Positions 18,384 to 29,550 of a DNA stretch of 64,000 nucleotides are shown piece by piece. This DNA is from Chitinibacter fontanus. Its GTDB lineage: Bacteria; Pseudomonadota; Gammaproteobacteria; Burkholderiales; Chitinibacteraceae. The stretch spans positions 806,001 to 870,000 of the forward strand of contig NZ_CP058952.1 in NCBI RefSeq assembly GCF_013423785.1, written 5' to 3'. Position numbers and translations under genes: made by a program. The notes under the pieces were generated by a model, which made no database searches, had not been told where the DNA came from, and saw only the letters and a list, made by a program, of their open reading frames with translations. How positions within the stretch are numbered: the stretch's first letter is position 1; every line of letters starts with the position of its first letter.

Positions 18384-20789
18384 ATGCCTCTGTTTCGCAA
18401 GAAAAACGTCCCAAATATTTCGACCCGTGCCGCATTACCTGCACCTGTCGCAAATTTATTACGCGAATCGTGGTGGTTATTGTTGGTGGTATTACTGGGC
18501 TATTTGCTGCTGGTGCTCACTAGCTATCACCGTGGTGACCCAGGCTGGTCGCACAGCGCCACAGAGCTAGTCGTTCACAATCGAGGCGGCAGCTTTGGTG
18601 CTTGGTTGGCCGATGTTTTGTTATATACCTTTGGTCTATCTGCTTGGTGGTGGACAGTGTTTTGTCTGGCCGCCATTTTGTGGGGCTATCGCCGCATAGA
18701 TCGCGTCACCGAATCGTCCAAGCCCTTGGTATTACTAGCCTGCCTGGGCTTTACACTGATTATTTTGTCCAGCTCCAGCCTTGAGGCACTTCGCCTACAC
18801 AGTTTAAATGTTGCATTACCGCATAAACCCGGTGGTATTTTGGGGCTATCGCTTGGCGGCTGGCTGATGAAAAGCTTTGGTTTTAGCGGCGCAACTTTGC
18901 TGCTATTTACCACCATGGGATTGGGGGTATCACTCTTAACCGGTTTATCATGGCTTAACGTGATGGAAAACATTGGAACTGCCTGCGAATGGCTGTACTT
19001 CAAAATAGTCGATGGCATTCAAGCGGCGCAAGATCGGCGCATTGGTCGCGAAATAAAAAAAGAACGCGAACAAAAAGTCATGGAGGCCAAAAAGAAACAA
19101 GACGATAAAGCCCCACTCATCATTGCCCCACTACAAACCGAAGTACCAGTAGCCAAAAAACTCGAGCGCGAGAAAAAAGAGCTGGAAAAACAGCAGGAAC
19201 AACAAGCCAAACAAGCCGCACAACCAATGCTGTTTGCTGAGGATGATCTGCCTCCTGCGCCACCTGCGCCCAATAAAAAAGCAGCAGCGCCAACACTCAA
19301 CTTTGGCGACAGCTCACTACCATCGCTAGCCCTGCTCGCCCCCGCGCCGGTGGCGCAGGAAACCATCAGCAAAGAAACGCTGGAATTTACCTCGCAACTC
19401 ATCGAGCGCAAGCTCGCTGATTTCAACGTTGAAGTCAAAGTCGTCGCAGCCTACCCTGGCCCCGTGATTACCCGCTACGAAATCGAGCCGGCAGTGGGGG
19501 TGAAAGGCTCGCAGATTGTGAACCTAATGAAAGACCTAGCCCGTGCGCTGGGCTTGGTGTCGATCCGCGTGGTTGAGACAATTCCGGGCAAAACTTATAT
19601 GGGCTTGGAGCTGCCTAACCCAACCCGCCAAATGATTCGTCTCTCCGAAATCATGTCGAGCGAGCCCTATCACGCGATGGCCAGCAAGCTGACTTTGGTG
19701 CTGGGCAAAGACATCACCGGCAAACCGATCGTAACTGATCTAGCCAAAGCGCCGCATATGCTGGTAGCAGGCACGACCGGCTCGGGTAAGTCAGTGGGTG
19801 TGAATGCGATGATTTTATCGTTGGTCTACAAAGCTACTCCTGACGAAGTGCGCTTCATCATGATCGACCCAAAAATGCTAGAGCTGTCGATTTATGACGA
19901 AATCCCGCACTTGCTCGCCCCTGTCGTGACTGACATGAAGCTCGCGGCCAATGCGCTGAACTGGTGCGTAGCCGAAATGGAAAAACGCTACCGACTACTT
20001 AGTGCCTTGGGCGTACGTAATCTGGCGGGCTACAACCAAAAGATCAAAGAAGCAGAAAAGGCTGGTAAAAAGCTCACCAATCCATTCACATTAACGCCTG
20101 ACGATCCTGAGCCACTGGAGCATTTGCCGTTTATTGTCGTAGTGGTCGATGAATTTGCCGACCTAATGATGGTGGCAGGTAAAAAAATTGAAGAACTGAT
20201 CGCGCGACTGGCACAAAAAGCCCGCGCGGCAGGTATTCACCTGATTTTGGCCACCCAACGCCCATCGGTCGACGTAATTACCGGCCTGATTAAAGCCAAT
20301 ATCCCGACGCGCCTCGCGTTTCAGGTATCGAGCAAGATTGATAGCCGGACCATCCTCGATCAGATGGGCGCAGAAGCCCTGCTAGGCCAAGGTGATATGT
20401 TATTTTTACCACCGGGCAGCGGTTACCCGCTGCGCGTGCATGGCGCTTTTGTGGCCGATGATGAAGTGCATCGCGTGGTCGATTCGCTCAAAGCCATGGG
20501 CGAGCCTAATTACATCGATGGCATTCTCAATGGTGGTTTTGAAGCCGAGGGGGCAGCCAATAGCGGCCTGAGCAGTGGCGGCAGCACCGAAGAGACAGAT
20601 CCACTGTACGATGAAGCCGTAGCGTTCGTCATGAAAAGTCGCCGCGCATCTATTTCTTCCGTGCAAAGACAATTGCGGATCGGGTATAATCGTGCCGCGC
20701 GTCTGATTGAACAAATGGAAAGCGCAGGTTTGGTGAGCTCGATGGAAAGTAACGGCAACCGGACTGTACTGGCGCCAGCCAGTGAATAA
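18384..20789 (+). CDS. ftsK: DNA translocase FtsK
   Basis: Septal DNA pump that clears chromosomes from the division plane and activates XerCD at dif. The 801-residue protein has four N-terminal membrane helices (about 25-195), a charged coiled linker, a RecA-like motor with Walker A GTTGSGKS near 463 and Walker [14 protein letters not shown] near 590, and a C-terminal winged-helix gamma domain (about 735-800). The linker is short, as in SpoIIIE-size members. No clear Shine-Dalgarno precedes the ATG. Confidence 0.96.
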   Translation: MPLFRKKNVPNISTRAALPAPVANLLRESWWLLLVVLLGYLLLVLTSYHRGDPGWSHSATELVVHNRGGSFGAWLADVLLYTFGLSAWWWTVFCLAAILWGYRRIDRVTESSKPLVLLACLGFTLIILSSSSLEALRLHSLNVALPHKPGGILGLSLGGWLMKSFGFSGATLLLFTTMGLGVSLLTGLSWLNVMENIGTACEWLYFKIVDGIQAAQDRRIGREIKKEREQKVMEAKKKQDDKAPLIIAPLQTEVPVAKKLEREKKELEKQQEQQAKQAAQPMLFAEDDLPPAPPAPNKKAAAPTLNFGDSSLPSLALLAPAPVAQETISKETLEFTSQLIERKLADFNVEVKVVAAYPGPVITRYEIEPAVGVKGSQIVNLMKDLARALGLVSIRVVETIPGKTYMGLELPNPTRQMIRLSEIMSSEPYHAMASKLTLVLGKDITGKPIVTDLAKAPHMLVAGTTGSGKSVGVNAMILSLVYKATPDEVRFIMIDPKMLELSIYDEIPHLLAPVVTDMKLAANALNWCVAEMEKRYRLLSALGVRNLAGYNQKIKEAEKAGKKLTNPFTLTPDDPEPLEHLPFIVVVVDEFADLMMVAGKKIEELIARLAQKARAAGIHLILATQRPSVDVITGLIKANIPTRLAFQVSSKIDSRTILDQMGAEALLGQGDMLFLPPGSGYPLRVHGAFVADDEVHRVVDSLKAMGEPNYIDGILNGGFEAEGAANSGLSSGGSTEETDPLYDEAVAFVMKSRRASISSVQRQLRIGYNRAARLIEQMESAGLVSSMESNGNRTVLAPASE

Positions 20790-20951
20790 CACGGCAGATG
20801 GTATTTATCTGCCACGCCCTCCAAAGACAGGCGGCTACACCTTTCGGGATGGGCGACTTAGCTAAACACTGTTGTCGCGTGAGATTAATGCCGTTGAACA
20901 ACAGAGTTGGCACCACTTATTCCGATTAACCCTGCATTTTGCACCTTTGAC

Positions 20952-20981
20952 TTGAACTCGAAGGGCGATCTGTGATATAAA
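20952..20981 (+). promoter_or_regulatory. predicted sigma-70 promoter of rpmB-rpmG
   Basis: TTGAAC at 20952-20957 and TATAAA at 20976-20981 are separated by 18 bp and lie 37 bp upstream of the rpmB start, in the intergenic gap after ftsK. Confidence 0.5.
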
Positions 20982-21018
20982 CGTGGACTTTTCCAGTTCC
21001 GACGTTAGGACAAGAATC

Positions 21019-21252
21019 ATGGCACGAGTATGCAAAGTCACCGGCAAAGGCCCGATGACCGGGAATAACGTTTCCCACGCCAATAACAAAACAAAACGCC
21101 GCTTCCTCCCGAATCTGCAATCACGCCGTTTCTGGGTTGAGAGCGAAAACCGCTTCATCCGTTTGCGTGTTTCTAACGCTGCGTTGCGCCTGATCGACAA
21201 GAAAGGCATCGACGTAGTATTGGCTGACTTGCGCGCCCGCGGCGAACTATAA
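21019..21252 (+). CDS. rpmB: 50S ribosomal protein L28
   Basis: Structural protein of the large ribosomal subunit. The 77-residue protein begins [21 protein letters not shown] and matches the family length (77-78). The frame is open 36 nt further upstream, but the ATG at 21019 gives the canonical N-terminus. It is followed after 17 bp by rpmG, the usual pairing. Confidence 0.97.
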   Translation: MARVCKVTGKGPMTGNNVSHANNKTKRRFLPNLQSRRFWVESENRFIRLRVSNAALRLIDKKGIDVVLADLRARGEL

Positions 21253-21269
21253 TTCCGAGGTAATTTAAG

Positions 21270-21425
21270 ATGCGCGATAAGATCAAGCTCGAATCTTCTG
21301 CTGGTACTGGTCACTTCTACACTACGACCAAGAACAAACGTACCATGCCAGAAAAGATGGAAATCAAGAAGTTCGATCCCGTTGCTCGTAAGCACGTGAT
21401 CTACAAGGAAACCAAACTGAAGTAA
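21270..21425 (+). CDS. rpmG: 50S ribosomal protein L33
   Basis: Small protein of the large ribosomal subunit. The 51 residues begin [21 protein letters not shown] and end YKETKLK. It is the cysteine-free (C-minus) form without a zinc ribbon. The start has GAGG about 9 nt upstream. A strong terminator follows 24 bp after the stop. Confidence 0.97.
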   Translation: MRDKIKLESSAGTGHFYTTTKNKRTMPEKMEIKKFDPVARKHVIYKETKLK

Positions 21426-21448
21426 TTCAGTGCTGGTGACCATACTCG

Positions 21449-21476
21449 AAACCCCGCCTCGGCGGGGTTTTTGTTT
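21449..21476 (+). terminator. intrinsic terminator of rpmB-rpmG
   Basis: A perfect 10-bp stem AAACCCCGCC / GGCGGGGTTT with a 2-base loop is followed by TTGTTT. Confidence 0.85.
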
Positions 21477-21480
21477 GCAC

Positions 21481-21512
21481 AAAAAAAGAGGTATTGCTCT
21501 ACAAGCAATACC
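21481..21512 (-). terminator. intrinsic terminator of the lysR gene, formed by repeat copy B
   Basis: Read leftward, GGTATTGC and GCAATACC form an 8-bp stem around a 7-base loop and are followed by TCTTTTTTT. It lies 25 bp after the lysR stop and is made by one end of a 49-bp palindromic repeat. Confidence 0.7.
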
Positions 21513-21537
21513 CCATCTTAGTCAGGGATAGATACCC
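21489..21537. repeat. 49-bp palindromic repeat, copy B
   Basis: Begins AGGTATTGC and ends GATACCC, directly abutting the lysR stop codon. Its left half holds a complete small hairpin that works as the lysR terminator. Confidence 0.65.
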
Positions 21538-22425
21538 CTACCCTAGATTCCAGATCGTCTTCAGCGTTGCACACAGCTTGTGCATCATCGGATCGGAGAC
21601 GCGGTCACCCGAGTAGATAAATTGCAAGGGCGCTCGCGTCACGACCTCACCGCCGCGCCACAACACAATCGAGCCATCCGAGGCAAAACGCTGCGCGGTC
21701 CGCTCGGCCAAAATACCAATCCCGACGCCGGATTTGATCAGCTCCAATAGCGTCGCTTCTTCATCAAACTCACCAACCACTTTCGGTGCCAAATTATGGC
21801 TGCGCCATAATTCTTGTGAAATATCCGCCAAGCTGGTGTATTGCGACAAGCCTAGCCACGGCGCTTCACCTAATTTTGGCCAATCGGCATTTTGATATTC
21901 CGCCGCCATCGATACCGGCAAGGCAATGCAAAAGCCAATTTCATCAAGCGGCAGTGTCATCACATTCTGATATGGATTGCGCCCCAAATAAAAACCACCA
22001 TCGAGCGATTTTTTACGGACTTCATTCAAAATACTCACTGAAATACCGTGGGTCGTTTGGACGGTGATGAGCGGAAAAGTGTCACGTAATAGTGACAACC
22101 ATGCCCCAAGTCTAAGTCGCGCAGGAACACCAATGGTACCGATCTTGACCTTACCTTTAGGCTCGCCTTGCAAGGCTTTGCCTTTATGTAGCAGATCGCG
22201 CGCCTGCGCCAAAATTTGTTCCGCATCGGGCATCAACAATTTACCGGCCTCGGTCAATTGCACTCCGCCCGGATAGCGCTCGAACAGCGCTAGGCCAAAT
22301 TGCTCTTCCAGCGCTTTAATCTGCGCCGTCACCGCGGGCTGGGATAAATGCAACAATTCAGCAGCTTGCGTTAAGTGCCCTTGTTGCGCCACCGTCACAA
22401 AAGTACGTAGTTGATAGAGTTCCAT
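21538..22425 (-). CDS. LysR-family transcriptional regulator
   Basis: DNA-binding regulator, probably of the divergent DUF485-actP operon; that target is inferred from position. The 295-residue protein has the LysR winged helix at 1-60 (MELYQLRTFVTVAQQGHLTQAAELLHLSQPAVTAQIKALE) and a substrate-binding domain of normal size. The ATG at 22425 is preferred because it gives the canonical N-terminus; the frame is open upstream to 22569. Confidence 0.92.
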   Translation of the reverse strand: MELYQLRTFVTVAQQGHLTQAAELLHLSQPAVTAQIKALEEQFGLALFERYPGGVQLTEAGKLLMPDAEQILAQARDLLHKGKALQGEPKGKVKIGTIGVPARLRLGAWLSLLRDTFPLITVQTTHGISVSILNEVRKKSLDGGFYLGRNPYQNVMTLPLDEIGFCIALPVSMAAEYQNADWPKLGEAPWLGLSQYTSLADISQELWRSHNLAPKVVGEFDEEATLLELIKSGVGIGILAERTAQRFASDGSIVLWRGGEVVTRAPLQFIYSGDRVSDPMMHKLCATLKTIWNLG

Positions 22426-22653
22426 AGCCCTGATTATCACCCAAACCACATTGCTCGTGGCATAAAGCTTGCCCCGAAATGTAGTTAAAAATCCTTGATT
22501 ACAAACAAAAAAGTAAGCTTCATGCAACACAACATAACTTTCAGTGATTCTGAGCATCAAAAAAAGCAATTAGCTTCTAGTATGCAATGAGACTTACATT
22601 AATTGTGGGAATAGCTAATCGTTTAGCTTTTTACACTTCACAGGAGGCAGCGT

Positions 22654-22962
22654 ATGCATGATTCAATGATTGAACGCGTCCAGAATAATCCGAAATTTCA
22701 CGCGCTAGTGGCCACACGTTCCAAATTTTCTTGGATTTTGACCATTGCTATGTTGGTAATTTACTACGGCTTTATTCTGCTCATCGCTTTTTCACCTGCA
22801 ACACTAGGCACCCCCATCGGCAATGGCGTGACCACCTTAGGCATTCCGGTCGGCATTTTTGTAATTGTCTCGGCCTTTATTCTGACCGGCATTTATGTAC
22901 GTCGTGCCAACACTGAATTTGATCAATTGACTCGTGAAGTGGTTGAGGACGCTAAAAAATGA
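22654..22962 (+). CDS. DUF485 membrane protein (YjcH-like)
   Basis: Small inner-membrane protein usually encoded with the acetate permease ActP. The 102 residues contain two membrane helices (about 27-47 and 60-82) and the typical start in which the helix pair follows [20 protein letters not shown] strong AGGAGG lies 8 nt upstream of the ATG. The stop overlaps the actP start as ATGA. The biochemical role of the family is not known. Confidence 0.93.
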   Translation: MHDSMIERVQNNPKFHALVATRSKFSWILTIAMLVIYYGFILLIAFSPATLGTPIGNGVTTLGIPVGIFVIVSAFILTGIYVRRANTEFDQLTREVVEDAKK

Positions 22963-24767
22963 AATCATTCCTCCAAAAACTAGGTTTTGCGGGTGTGTTT
23001 GCGCTAGCTAGCATGCCCAGCTGGGCCTCAGGGGCCATTGAAGGTGCGGTCGAAAAACGCAGCCTCAATGTACACGCCATTGTAATGTTCTTGGCATTCG
23101 TCGCCTTCACGCTCGGCATTACCTACTGGGCGGCTCGTCGCACCCGTTCGGCAAAAGATTTTTATGCCGCAGGCGGCGGTATTACCGGTTTTCAAAATGG
23201 CTTGGCGATTGCCGGTGACTATATGTCCGCCGCATCTTTCTTGGGTATTTCGGCCATGGTGTTTACCACTGGCTACGATGGTTTGATCTACTCAATCGGC
23301 TTTCTGGTCGGCTGGCCAGTCATTACGTTCATGGTGGCAGAGCGCCTGCGTAACTTGGGTAAATATACTTTTGCCGATGTGGCATCGTACCGCTTAGCCC
23401 AAACGCCAGTACGCGTATTTGCAGCGACCGGTACTTTGGTTGTAGTAGCCCTGTACTTGATCGCACAAATGGTGGGTGCAGGTAAGTTGATTCAGTTGTT
23501 GTTTGGTCTGGAATACAACTACGCGATTATCTTGGTGGGTATTTTGATGATCCTGTATGTCACTTTTGGTGGAATGTTGGCCACCACTTGGGTGCAGATC
23601 ATTAAAGCCATCTTGCTGCTGTCCGGCGCGTCATTCATGGCATTTATGGTAATGAAGCACGCCAACTTCAGCTTTGAGACGCTATTCCAAGAAGCCGTTA
23701 ATATTAAGCACGCAGGTGCAGAAGCACTGGCACACAAAGCCACCGTTGCATCTGAAGCTGCAGCGCAAGCGGTTGCTGCCAATGCCCCTGATGCCTCGGC
23801 AGCCGTAGCTTCCGCAACTGAAGCGGCAGAAAAGGCAGCCAAAGCAGCGAAGGCCAATATCATGGCACCTGGTGGCTTGGTTTCTAATCCAATTGATGCA
23901 ATCTCTTTGGGCTTAGCTCTGATGTTTGGTACGGCAGGCCTGCCGCACATTTTGATGCGTTTCTTTACGGTATCGGATGCCAAAGAAGCCCGCAAATCCG
24001 TATTTTTTGCTACGGGTTTTATCGGCTACTTCTATATTCTGACCTTCATTATCGGCTTTGGTGCAATCGTCTTGGTTTCCACCAACCCGACCTTTAAAGA
24101 TGCCGCCGGTGCCTTGATTGGTGGCTCGAATATGGCGGCAATTCACTTAGCAGATGCAGTGGGGGGCGATTTGTTCCTCGGCTTTATCTCTGCGGTGGCT
24201 TTCGCGACTATTCTGGCGGTGGTTGCTGGCTTGACCTTATCGGGTGCTTCAGCGGTGTCGCATGATCTGTATGCCTCAGTGATCAAGAAAGGCAAAGCCA
24301 ATGAAGCCGATGAGATTCGCGTATCCAAAATGACCACTGTGGCACTGGGTATCGTGGCGATGCTACTGGGCATTATCTTCGAGAAACAAAACATCGCCTT
24401 CATGGTGGGTTTGGCCTTCTCGATTGCAGCCTCGGCTAACTTCCCGGTACTGATTTTGTCGATGTTCTGGAAAAATCTAACCACCCGCGGCGCAGTGTGG
24501 GGCGGTGCGATTGGTCTGATCTCGGCGGTAGTACTGATTATCTTGGGACCAACCGTGTGGGTAGATGTATTAGGTCACGCTAAAGGCTCTGAGCTATTCG
24601 CGTACAAAAACCCTGCACTGTTCTCAATGACTGCCGCGTTCTTCTTTACCTGGCTGTTCTCAATTACAGACAACAGCGAGCAAGCGCAGAAAGAGCGTAG
24701 CAAATTTGATGCTCAGTTTGTTCGCTCTATGACAGGTATTGGCGCAGAAGGCGCATCAGAACATTGA
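22959..24767 (+). CDS. actP: cation/acetate symporter ActP
   Basis: Sodium:solute symporter that imports acetate and similar short acids. The 602-residue protein has about 13 membrane segments and the SSS-family run [20 protein letters not shown]. It is about 50 residues longer than E. coli ActP; the extra length is an Ala-rich, probably helical insertion at about 248-300 ([32 protein letters not shown]). It ends near a strong hairpin and is followed by the cNMP/CBS/DUF294 gene. Confidence 0.94.
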   Translation: MKSFLQKLGFAGVFALASMPSWASGAIEGAVEKRSLNVHAIVMFLAFVAFTLGITYWAARRTRSAKDFYAAGGGITGFQNGLAIAGDYMSAASFLGISAMVFTTGYDGLIYSIGFLVGWPVITFMVAERLRNLGKYTFADVASYRLAQTPVRVFAATGTLVVVALYLIAQMVGAGKLIQLLFGLEYNYAIILVGILMILYVTFGGMLATTWVQIIKAILLLSGASFMAFMVMKHANFSFETLFQEAVNIKHAGAEALAHKATVASEAAAQAVAANAPDASAAVASATEAAEKAAKAAKANIMAPGGLVSNPIDAISLGLALMFGTAGLPHILMRFFTVSDAKEARKSVFFATGFIGYFYILTFIIGFGAIVLVSTNPTFKDAAGALIGGSNMAAIHLADAVGGDLFLGFISAVAFATILAVVAGLTLSGASAVSHDLYASVIKKGKANEADEIRVSKMTTVALGIVAMLLGIIFEKQNIAFMVGLAFSIAASANFPVLILSMFWKNLTTRGAVWGGAIGLISAVVLIILGPTVWVDVLGHAKGSELFAYKNPALFSMTAAFFFTWLFSITDNSEQAQKERSKFDAQFVRSMTGIGAEGASEH

Positions 24768-24797
24768 TCTAGCTTTATACCCCACTAGGGGGTAATC

Positions 24798-24833
24798 AAT
24801 GCGCCCCATGCGTGCTTCACGCTGGGGCGCATT
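24798..24833 (+). terminator. probable terminator after actP
   Basis: A long hairpin with stem AATGCGCCCCA / TGGGGCGCATT and an inner GCGTG/CACGC pair, followed by only a short T run. It may act as terminator or as a 3' stabiliser. Confidence 0.5.
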
Positions 24834-24867
24834 TGCTATGTTGCACGACATTGAGTAGGAATGATTC

Positions 24868-26667
24868 ATGTCCAGCCCGTTTGATTTTTCCTTTCCCCCA
24901 TTTGATGCGCTCAATCCGGTTGAGCGCAGTGAAATCGCCCTGCAAATTGATATCGAATATTATGCTGCGGGCAGCACGATCATTCAGGCAAATAGCCCGA
25001 TGGCGGCGCTGTATGTGGTAATGAAAGGTCTGGTCGTAGGGGGGGCAGATCAGGATGTTTACATCGCTGAGCAAGAGCTTTTTGATGGTAAAGCATTACT
25101 AGAAGGCCACTGTAGCTACGCGTTTACAGCACAAGAAGATACGCTACTGTGGCGCATTCCACGGGAAGCGGTTTTGCAACTGAGCCAACGCAACACCACC
25201 TTTGCCGCCTATTTCTATCAGGATGTGGCACGCCGGATGGCCGAGCTATCACCTAGCCCGCATCAACTTAGCCAAGCCACGCTGATGCTTAGCCGAGTAC
25301 GTGATGCCAGCAGCAGCCCAGTATATTATGTAGCGGCAGACGCGAATGTTTTAGAAGCGGCGCAATGCCTGCAACAGCATAATGTGAGCTCTGTCCTCAT
25401 CAAAACCGAGCATGGCTGCGGAATCTTTACGCAAAGTGATTTACGTCAGGTCGTTTGCAACGGGCTGATTCCTGCCCAAACTCGCGTTGCCGACCATGCC
25501 AGCTTTGAGCTGCACAGTGTTGACCCAGATACCACGCTGCATCAAGCCATGATTTTAATGATTCGTCATGGCATCCATCGGGTGCTAATTGCCCGCCAAG
25601 GGGAAATCATCGGAGTACTGGAGCAACTGGATTTACTCTCTAGCCTGGCCAATAACCCACACAGCATCGGGGTGCAGATTGATCGCGCCACTGGGCTGGA
25701 CGAACTCAAAACTGCCTCTGCACGGTTTTTACCGCTGATTCAGCTACTGCAACACAGCGGAATGAAGGTCACGCTGATCGCCGAATTAGTCAGCGAATTG
25801 CGACAAAAACTACTGGCCAAGTTGTTTACACTACTAGCCCCCGCTGAAATGCTGCCGCATGTCTGCTTATTGGTATTGGGCTCAGAGGGGCGAGCCGAAC
25901 AAATCTTGCGCACCGATCAAGACAACGCCTTAATCATTGCCGATGGCTACCAGCACCCTGAGCTTGAAACGGTCTGCCTTCAATTTAACTCGGCGCTAAC
26001 GGAACTGGGCTACCCACCCTGCCCCGGCGGCATTATGGCCAGTAATCCCGAGTGGCGCCAAAGCGTTGGCGGATTTAAACAACAAATCAATCAATGGACC
26101 TACACACCCAGCGGGGAAAATGTCATGAAAATGGCAATTTGGGTTGATGGTAGCGCAGTGACTGGCAATACATCCCTCCTGTATGAGCTGCAAGAGCATT
26201 TAAAACGCTGGCTAGATAGCAATACATCTTTCATGGCCCATTTTGCCTTGCCGGTGGAGCACTTCCCGACGCCGCTCGGGCTATTCTCCCGTTTGGTCAC
26301 CACGGGGGAGAAAAACCAACTCGATCTAAAAAAAGGTGGGATATTTCCAATCACTCATGGTCTGCGCAGCTTGGCGCTGGAATCTCGTGTCGAGGCCAAA
26401 AACAGCTACGAGCGACTGGCAGCGCTCAGTGGCAGTGCCGTAATTAGCAGCACACTGGCACAAGACATTGCGGAAACCCTAAGCTTCTTGCAAACCCTGC
26501 AATTGAAATACGGCTTGCTCGCACATTTTGGCGGCAAAACCACCCTCAATCTGGTTGACCCCAGCCAGCTGTCGGCACTGGAGCGCGATTTATTAAAAGA
26601 TGCCCTAAGTGTGGTGAAACAATTTCGCAGCTTGCTGCGGCATCATTTCAAACTGGATCGGCTATGA
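24868..26667 (+). CDS. cNMP-binding / CBS / DUF294 nucleotidyltransferase-like signalling protein
   Basis: Likely a nucleotide-sensing regulator of acetate metabolism or transport; function is inferred from domains and neighbours. The 599-residue protein has a cyclic-nucleotide-binding fold at about 10-125, a pair of CBS domains at about 145-270, a GlnD-like DUF294 nucleotidyltransferase domain with LGSEGRAEQILRTDQDNALI near 340 and a C-terminal helical DUF294 domain. It is preceded by TAGGA and overlaps the exonuclease gene by 4 bp (ATGA). The same pair is often found beside actP/acs in proteobacteria. Confidence 0.88.
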   Translation: MSSPFDFSFPPFDALNPVERSEIALQIDIEYYAAGSTIIQANSPMAALYVVMKGLVVGGADQDVYIAEQELFDGKALLEGHCSYAFTAQEDTLLWRIPREAVLQLSQRNTTFAAYFYQDVARRMAELSPSPHQLSQATLMLSRVRDASSSPVYYVAADANVLEAAQCLQQHNVSSVLIKTEHGCGIFTQSDLRQVVCNGLIPAQTRVADHASFELHSVDPDTTLHQAMILMIRHGIHRVLIARQGEIIGVLEQLDLLSSLANNPHSIGVQIDRATGLDELKTASARFLPLIQLLQHSGMKVTLIAELVSELRQKLLAKLFTLLAPAEMLPHVCLLVLGSEGRAEQILRTDQDNALIIADGYQHPELETVCLQFNSALTELGYPPCPGGIMASNPEWRQSVGGFKQQINQWTYTPSGENVMKMAIWVDGSAVTGNTSLLYELQEHLKRWLDSNTSFMAHFALPVEHFPTPLGLFSRLVTTGEKNQLDLKKGGIFPITHGLRSLALESRVEAKNSYERLAALSGSAVISSTLAQDIAETLSFLQTLQLKYGLLAHFGGKTTLNLVDPSQLSALERDLLKDALSVVKQFRSLLRHHFKLDRL

Positions 26668-27302
26668 GCGCCCTGTTGCCCCAGTATCTCACCCCACACT
26701 ACTGGCGCCAGCGCAGGCTACGCGCACAGCTCAAACGCGCTGAATTTGCTTTTTTACTGGAAACACCACCAGCACAGGAATGGATCAGCCTCGATTGCGA
26801 AACCACCTGCCTCGACCCCAAACAGGCCGAAATCATCAGCATTGCCGCCGTGCGTATTGCGGGGCCTCGGATTGCGTTATCCGAACATTTATCGTTACTG
26901 ATCAAGCCCAGCGGCCAGCTCGACCCGAAAAGCATCCCGATTCATGGCCTGCGCGCGCAGGATGTCGCGCAAGGCTTAAGCATTGAAGCGGCACTGAGCC
27001 AATTGCTGCAGTTCATTGGCGCCCGCCCAATTGTGGGCTATTACCTCGAATTTGATCTGGCGGTCATTAATCGCCAACTCAAGCCCTGGCTGGGGATTGG
27101 GCTCCCCAATCAGGCGATTGATGTATCGGGGCTGTATTACGACCGGATGGTAAGCGCCTACAACCCACAAGTTGATCTGCGCTTGGAGACGATTCTGCGC
27201 ACCTTGGAAATCCCTAAATTGGCTCGGCACGACCCATTGAACGATGCCTTAATGGCCGCAATGATCTTCCAAAAACTAAGTAAAAACCCTAGCAAGCCTT
27301 AA
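26664..27302 (+). CDS. DnaQ-like 3'-5' exonuclease (DEDDh)
   Basis: Nuclease of the RNase T/DnaQ fold. The 212-residue protein has the DEDDh residues: DCETT near 44, HGLRAQDV near 96, the EFDLAVINR run near 130 and the final HDPLNDAL near 190 with its His and Asp. It is translationally coupled to the DUF294 gene and probably works in the same pathway, not in replication. The substrate is unknown. Confidence 0.88.
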   Translation: MSALLPQYLTPHYWRQRRLRAQLKRAEFAFLLETPPAQEWISLDCETTCLDPKQAEIISIAAVRIAGPRIALSEHLSLLIKPSGQLDPKSIPIHGLRAQDVAQGLSIEAALSQLLQFIGARPIVGYYLEFDLAVINRQLKPWLGIGLPNQAIDVSGLYYDRMVSAYNPQVDLRLETILRTLEIPKLARHDPLNDALMAAMIFQKLSKNPSKP

Positions 27303-27518
27303 TTTACAGTCACTTACAAGGCACATCAGCCAGATTGATTTGCCACATCAGAAAAGACAATTAGCTTTGCTCCCGGCTCGGCTTTACAGTTCACGCTAAC
27401 AACTGGTGTTGAATTGTTCGAGCAAAACATCCCATTTCGCGGATCGAAGCAGCATTCGGCAAATCATCTAACCAGCTCTACTTTTCACAACCCGTTTTGG
27501 CTTGCAGGAGTATTTAGC

Positions 27519-29489
27519 ATGAGTGGTATCGATTCTGTTTTGAAAGAAACCCGTCTGTTCCCGCCATCGGATGATTTCCGCGTTAATGCGAACGTTTCTG
27601 GCATTGAAGGCTACAACGCCTTGTGCGAGAAAGCGAACAACGATTACGAAGGTTTCTGGGGCGACTTGGGCAAATCCCTGCTCGACTGGAAAAAACCTTT
27701 TACCAAAGTATTGAACAGCGACAACGCGCCGTTCTACAAATGGTTTGAAGATGGCGTGATGAACGTGTCATACAACTGTATCGACCGTCACCTCGAAACC
27801 AAAGCCAACAAAGTAGCAATCATTTTTGAAGCCGACGATGGCTCTGTAACCCGCGTAACCTACCGCGAGCTGTATCACCGCGTTTGCCAGTTTGCTAATG
27901 GTCTGAAATCATTGGGCGTTGCTAAAGGCGACCGCGTTGTGATCTACATGCCACACACCATCGAAGCCGTCGTTGCGATGCAAGCGTGTGCGCGTATCGG
28001 TGCGATTCACTCAGTGGTATTTGGCGGTTTCTCGGCTGGCGCATTGCGCGACCGCATTCAAGATGCGCAAGCGAAAGTCGTGATCACGGCCAACGAAACC
28101 GTGCGCGGCGGTAAAGCAACGCCACTGAAATCCATCACCGACGAAGCCTTGGGCTTGGGTGGTTGCGAGTCAGTATCCAAAGTAGTGGTGTTCCAACGCA
28201 CTAGCACCAAACCAGAACACTGGAACGAAGAGCGCAATATCTGGTGGCACAAACTGGTGAAAGACCAAGCCGACACCTGCGAGCCAGAATGGGTTGAAGC
28301 AGAACACCCACTGTTCATTTTGTACACTTCAGGCTCAACCGGTAAACCTAAAGGCATCCAGCATTCATCAGCAGGCTACCTGCTCGGCACGCAAGTGACG
28401 ATGAAATGGGTGTTCGACTACAAAGAATCAGACGTTTACTGGTGCACGGCCGACGTGGGTTGGATTACTGGCCACTCTTACATCGCCTACGGCCCGCTGG
28501 GCATCGGCGCAACACAAGTCGTGTTCGAAGGCGTGCCAACCTACCCAGATGCATCCCGCTTCTGGCAAATGATTGAAAAACACGAAGTAACTACGTTCTA
28601 CACCGCGCCAACTGCGATTCGTTCATTGATCAAACTCGGCGGTGATTTGCCGAAGAAATATGATCTATCATCATTGCGCCTGTTGGGCACGGTGGGTGAG
28701 CCGATCAATCCGGAAGCTTGGATGTGGTATTACGAAGTAGTCGGTGGCAGCCGTTGCCCAATCGTGGATACTTGGTGGCAGACAGAAACTGGCTGCAATA
28801 TGATCGCCCCACTGCCAGGTGCTGTTGCGACAAAACCAGGTTCTTGCACTTTGCCGATTCCAGGCATTATGGCCGACATCGTTGATGAATCAGGCGCACA
28901 AGTAGATCTGGGCAAAGGTGGTTTCCTCGTGGTGAGCAAACCTTGGCCATCAATGGTACGTAACATCTGGGGCGACTCTGATCGCTTTAAGAAAACCTAC
29001 TTCCCAGAAGACTACAACGGCAAATTGTATCTGGCTGGCGATTCAGCGCACCGCGATGAAAATGGCTACATCTGGATCATGGGTCGTATCGATGACGTAT
29101 TGAACGTATCAGGCCACCGCCTCGGCACGATGGAAATCGAGTCTGCGCTGGTAGCTAACCCACTGGTTGCCGAAGCAGCCGTGGTCGGTAAACCGCACGA
29201 TATCAAAGGCGAATCAGTCGTTGCCTACGTGGTACTGAAAGGCGCTCGCCCAGAAGGCGAAGAAGCCAAACGTATTGCGAAAGAGCTGCGTGAATGGGTA
29301 GCTCACGAAATCGGTAAGATCGCTCAGCCAGACGAGATCCGTTTTGGTGACAATCTGCCAAAAACTCGCTCAGGTAAGATCATGCGCCGCCTGTTGCGTG
29401 ATATCGCGAAGGGCCTAGAAATCACTGCGGACACTTCTACTTTGGAAAACCCAGCGATTCTGGAGCAATTGCGTCAATCCGCAATCTAA
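27519..29489 (+). CDS. acs: acetyl-CoA synthetase
   Basis: Converts acetate, ATP and CoA to acetyl-CoA via acetyl-AMP. The 656-residue protein has the adenylate-forming signature [11 protein letters not shown] near 268, the [14 protein letters not shown] run, TWWQTETG, and the C-terminal acetylatable lysine motif [11 protein letters not shown]. The ATG at 27519 is chosen because CAGGAG lies 9 nt upstream and the length is the family norm; the frame is open 105 nt further upstream. A 216-bp leader separates it from the exonuclease gene. Confidence 0.96.
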   Translation: MSGIDSVLKETRLFPPSDDFRVNANVSGIEGYNALCEKANNDYEGFWGDLGKSLLDWKKPFTKVLNSDNAPFYKWFEDGVMNVSYNCIDRHLETKANKVAIIFEADDGSVTRVTYRELYHRVCQFANGLKSLGVAKGDRVVIYMPHTIEAVVAMQACARIGAIHSVVFGGFSAGALRDRIQDAQAKVVITANETVRGGKATPLKSITDEALGLGGCESVSKVVVFQRTSTKPEHWNEERNIWWHKLVKDQADTCEPEWVEAEHPLFILYTSGSTGKPKGIQHSSAGYLLGTQVTMKWVFDYKESDVYWCTADVGWITGHSYIAYGPLGIGATQVVFEGVPTYPDASRFWQMIEKHEVTTFYTAPTAIRSLIKLGGDLPKKYDLSSLRLLGTVGEPINPEAWMWYYEVVGGSRCPIVDTWWQTETGCNMIAPLPGAVATKPGSCTLPIPGIMADIVDESGAQVDLGKGGFLVVSKPWPSMVRNIWGDSDRFKKTYFPEDYNGKLYLAGDSAHRDENGYIWIMGRIDDVLNVSGHRLGTMEIESALVANPLVAEAAVVGKPHDIKGESVVAYVVLKGARPEGEEAKRIAKELREWVAHEIGKIAQPDEIRFGDNLPKTRSGKIMRRLLRDIAKGLEITADTSTLENPAILEQLRQSAI

Positions 29490-29550
29490 TCGGTTCGCGA
29501 TCAAAGCCGCACAACAATTACGCTTGTACTGTTAAACCACAGTAGTTCAA

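Noticed and set aside
20862-21482. 206-codon open frame on the minus strand
   Set aside because: It covers rpmB and rpmG in antisense and contains the rpmG terminator; a shadow frame.
27414-27518. Longer Acs start
   Set aside because: No ribosome site; the ATG at 27519 follows CAGGAG and gives standard Acs length.
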